Assembly (NCBI GenBank): GCA_948146395.1
Contig: OX411555.1
Coordinates: 43,423,725-43,487,724 of the forward strand
DNA length: 64,000 bases
Source of the DNA: Fragum whitleyi
Taxonomy: Eukaryota; Mollusca; Bivalvia; Cardiida; Cardiidae
Reading direction: 5' to 3'
Shown here: positions 63,201-64,000 of the stretch, piece after piece
Position numbering within the stretch: position 1 is the stretch's first letter
How the letters are laid out: the number at the start of each line of letters is the position of its first letter
The notes under the pieces: model-generated
What the model saw: only the letters and a program-made list of their open reading frames with translations
Told to the model about the DNA's origin: nothing
Database searches by the model: none
Made by a program: the position numbers and the translations under genes

Positions 63201-64000
63201 AACTATTGGTGCCTTTATTGTATTATGGAATCGTCCAAATATACACGAGATTATTCCATTTATTGTGTTTTAGGTGATAATTTTCTAAAATCGTAAAAGT
63301 GTGGAGTTTAAGGAAAATGTATTGATGCATGTGAGCAAAAAAAGTTGAAAATTTCCTTTTTCTTTATTCAAGACTTAATTGCAAGATGTTGCGAACTCCA
63401 AGATGCACTTACTATTTTTCTAATTCCCCCGAAAATCTTCTGGTGCCTGTTTTACTAAACATCTTACGATCAATTTTTGCGTAAGTCAAAACTTAAAGTT
63501 GCTTCTACAGAAGTAACTAAATATGGCATTCTGCCACACATCATCTCATTGGAATCGTCTTCTTAAGGCGATTTTAATGAAATATTGCAAGACAGAATCT
63601 AACAATGAATGAAATCATCAAGTACGCTTTGTGATTTTGACTTACGATTATTCTTTTAGTAAGATGTTTAGTAAACTATGCCCCTGGTCCGAATTAGATA
63701 TGAAATATCATAAACCTAAACTATTTATTGAAGATGAATCTCAGTATTTTCACCATTGCCCCGAAAAAATAACATGCCTGTGGATCATATACGATGAGAA
63801 AAATGTTCAATCTAATCAGATTTGCTATTATGATATCTGAAAATAAACTTACCAGAAAAACACCTTATGTCATTGTTCCCTATTATTTGTTTGTTTTCGC
63901 AAATTACTATACTACGAATATAATATCACTTTGTTTTTTTTTATTGGACGCACGGCACTGCTCAACTTGATACAGTAATGTGATATTTGAACTTTTATCA
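63201..64000 (+). other. Tetraspanin 3' UTR and downstream
   Basis: No further gene seen. AATAAA at 63842-63847 is the best poly(A) signal candidate, about 640 bp after the stop. Confidence 0.45.

Larger units (their letters stand above)
61486..63074 (+). other. Tetraspanin intron 6
   Basis: Carries a family E MITE and a SINE; 61486-62371 otherwise shows nothing recognisable. Confidence 0.6.

Overview
This 64 kb window is eukaryotic: AT-rich DNA with GT-AG introns, spliced genes on the + strand, tRNA-derived SINEs, and many copies of short inverted-repeat transposons. The repeats (palindromic CCCGTCACGCG and AGACTGCACATATGTGCAG units, a roughly 160 bp intergenic tandem repeat) and a lectin-mucin receptor with a lophotrochozoan-style tail suggest a mollusc, most likely a bivalve. 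The species is not identified.

Layout. Positions 1-8760 hold the 3' part of a secreted or membrane receptor gene: C-type lectin-like domain, PAN/Apple-like domain, Thr/Ser-rich mucin stalk, transmembrane segment. Its four exons keep phase perfectly, and the 5' exons were not found. From 8761 to 31128 I see no convincing gene, only repeats: about 430 bp MITEs with CAGT..ACTG ends, other MITEs, a SINE, minisatellites and a CT microsatellite. From 31129 to 63200 lies a seven-exon tetraspanin gene of 295 codons, all introns phase 0, with the eight extracellular-loop cysteines of the TspanC8 group (closest by eye to TSPAN33). One 51 bp exon carries a single one of those cysteines.

Intron 5 of the tetraspanin (41325-61365) contains an end-to-end Polinton/Maverick (adintovirus-like endogenous element) of 18,422 bp (42343-60764). 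It is bounded by a 6 bp target duplication (AACATT) and 434 bp terminal inverted repeats that differ by about a dozen bases. It encodes a virion module on the minus strand: adenain-like protease, double-jelly-roll major capsid candidate, jelly-roll penton/minor capsid candidate, two basic membrane-active-type proteins, a two-TM protein, a DD35E integrase with C-terminal chromodomain, a histone-H1-like SPKK-tail protein, packaging ATPase and protein-primed-type DNA polymerase B. The right arm, mostly plus strand, holds lineage-specific genes: duplicated zinc-knuckle modules, a protein with two 32-residue repeats, and two small TATA-driven genes sharing a promoter motif.

State of the element. 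Capsid, protease, integrase and most small genes are uninterrupted. DNA polymerase, packaging ATPase and the zinc-knuckle gene carry nonsense codons and frame breaks. This looks like an endogenised element that has lost autonomous replication but kept most morphogenesis frames. Because it lies inside an intron, the host tetraspanin can probably still be spliced. A second notable pattern is that copies of one MITE end 16-33 bases upstream of four different 3' splice sites and may supply their branch points.
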